Source: Sporocytophaga myxococcoides DSM 11118 (GTDB lineage: Bacteria; Bacteroidota; Bacteroidia; Cytophagales; Cytophagaceae). From it: a DNA stretch of 64,000 nucleotides. Positions 63,911 to 64,000 of the stretch are shown piece by piece; position 1 is the first letter of the stretch; the number at the start of each line of letters is the position of its first letter. The position numbers were made by a program, and so were the translations under genes. Location: contig NZ_KE384560.1 of the NCBI RefSeq assembly GCF_000426725.1, positions 1,014,960 to 1,078,959 on the forward strand. The letters are read 5' to 3'. A model generated the notes under the pieces. It saw nothing but the letters and a program-made list of their open reading frames with translations, was not told where the DNA came from and did no database searches.

Positions 63911-64000
63911 TTAATATTTCAACTCAACAAATCCTTTTATTATGCTGTCTCCATTGTAGAAAACATAATAATAGGTTCCGGCCTGAAGCTGCAACCCCTC
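63911..64000 (-). CDS. C-terminal end of a type IX secretion (sorting-domain) protein, 5' part outside the window
   Basis: The minus strand is open from the right edge to a TAA at 63911-63913 and gives about 29 residues: G-L-Q-L-Q-A-G-T-Y-Y-Y-V-F-Y-N-G-D-S-I-I-K-G-F-V-E-L-K-Y. The 'Q-A-G-T-Y-Y-Y-V...K-G-F-V-E' pattern matches the end of Bacteroidota type IX sorting domains (gliding-motility-associated C-terminal type). It should be a secreted or surface protein. Assignment rests on the short tail only. Confidence 0.65.
   Translation of the reverse strand, partial: EGLQLQAGTYYYVFYNGDSIIKGFVELKY

Noticed and set aside
1-64000. tRNA, rRNA, CRISPR or insertion sequence
   Set aside because: I looked through the gaps and found no cloverleaf with CCA end, no spaced repeats of equal length and no transposase-like frame.

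Overview
The window comes from a low-G+C member of the phylum Bacteroidota, most likely a gliding, cellulose-degrader-like Cytophagales (Cytophaga/Sporocytophaga type); the genus is an inference. Supporting signs are start regions with A-rich leaders instead of clear Shine-Dalgarno sites, promoters of the TTG/TTTG-N18-22-TANNTTTG type (upstream of rpsT, rplM and the gene at 11255), a short RpoD-like sigma factor of Bacteroidota type, DUF4369-TlpA and DUF3108 exported proteins, many LysM, M16 and LytTR proteins, and the end of a protein with a type IX secretion sorting-like tail at the right edge. I see no rRNA, tRNA, CRISPR array, insertion sequence or prophage. The window is a mostly core chromosomal segment with dense intrinsic terminators.

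Layout. 1-1.3 kb: the end of an exported protein and an outer-membrane barrel protein. 1.3-8.2 kb (minus strand): rpsT, then radC, a DUF1684 protein, pheT, a coiled-coil protein, zapA and rny (translation, cell division, RNA decay). 8.3-15.3 kb: an S1/P1-type zinc nuclease/phospholipase, EttA, a DUF2795 protein with an orphan ABC ATPase, ispD, queA and recA. 15.6-21.4 kb (plus): a PF10023 aminopeptidase, a DUF3108 protein, a TlpA-like thioredoxin, a PhoB/PhoR-like two-component pair and an RluA-type pseudouridine synthase. 21.5-24.1 kb: rplM-rpsI-rpsB-tsf. 24.2-31.8 kb: a TPR/LRR protein, a PepP-like peptidase, a subtilase, an M16 peptidase, an O-methyltransferase and a LysM lytic transglycosylase. 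31.9-38.8 kb: two very large, related PAS histidine kinases followed by a stand-alone receiver. 39-46.2 kb (minus): icd, a lipoprotein, a large M16 peptidase and dnaX.

46.4-64 kb is more accessory: a DUF2188 protein, a PhoD-like phosphatase, a degenerate receiver, a PEBP protein whose last codons lie in an intergenic repeat, a divergent RpoD-like sigma factor, a HepT-like protein that has lost its catalytic and AMPylation residues, a Pnkp-like phosphoesterase with a dead kinase half, a DUF2721 protein, a LiaF-LytS-LytTR envelope-stress-like module, a DUF4239 protein, MtfA, a short RecQ, another PAS kinase, a small secreted Gly/His/Lys-tailed protein, a cysteine-rich four-helix copper-storage-like protein, and MTA/SAH nucleosidase.

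The most unusual items are the divergently arranged HepT-like and Pnkp-like pseudo-enzymes (50.8-52.9 kb), a LOV-type PAS domain with Ser in place of the photoactive Cys (33.4-33.7 kb), a palindrome overlapping the recA -33 box, start-proximal inverted repeats of two neighbouring small genes (62.05 and 62.70 kb), and a long inverted degenerate repeat in front of the sigma factor. Start codons were moved from TTG/GTG to an internal ATG wherever a signal peptide or family N-terminus favoured it.
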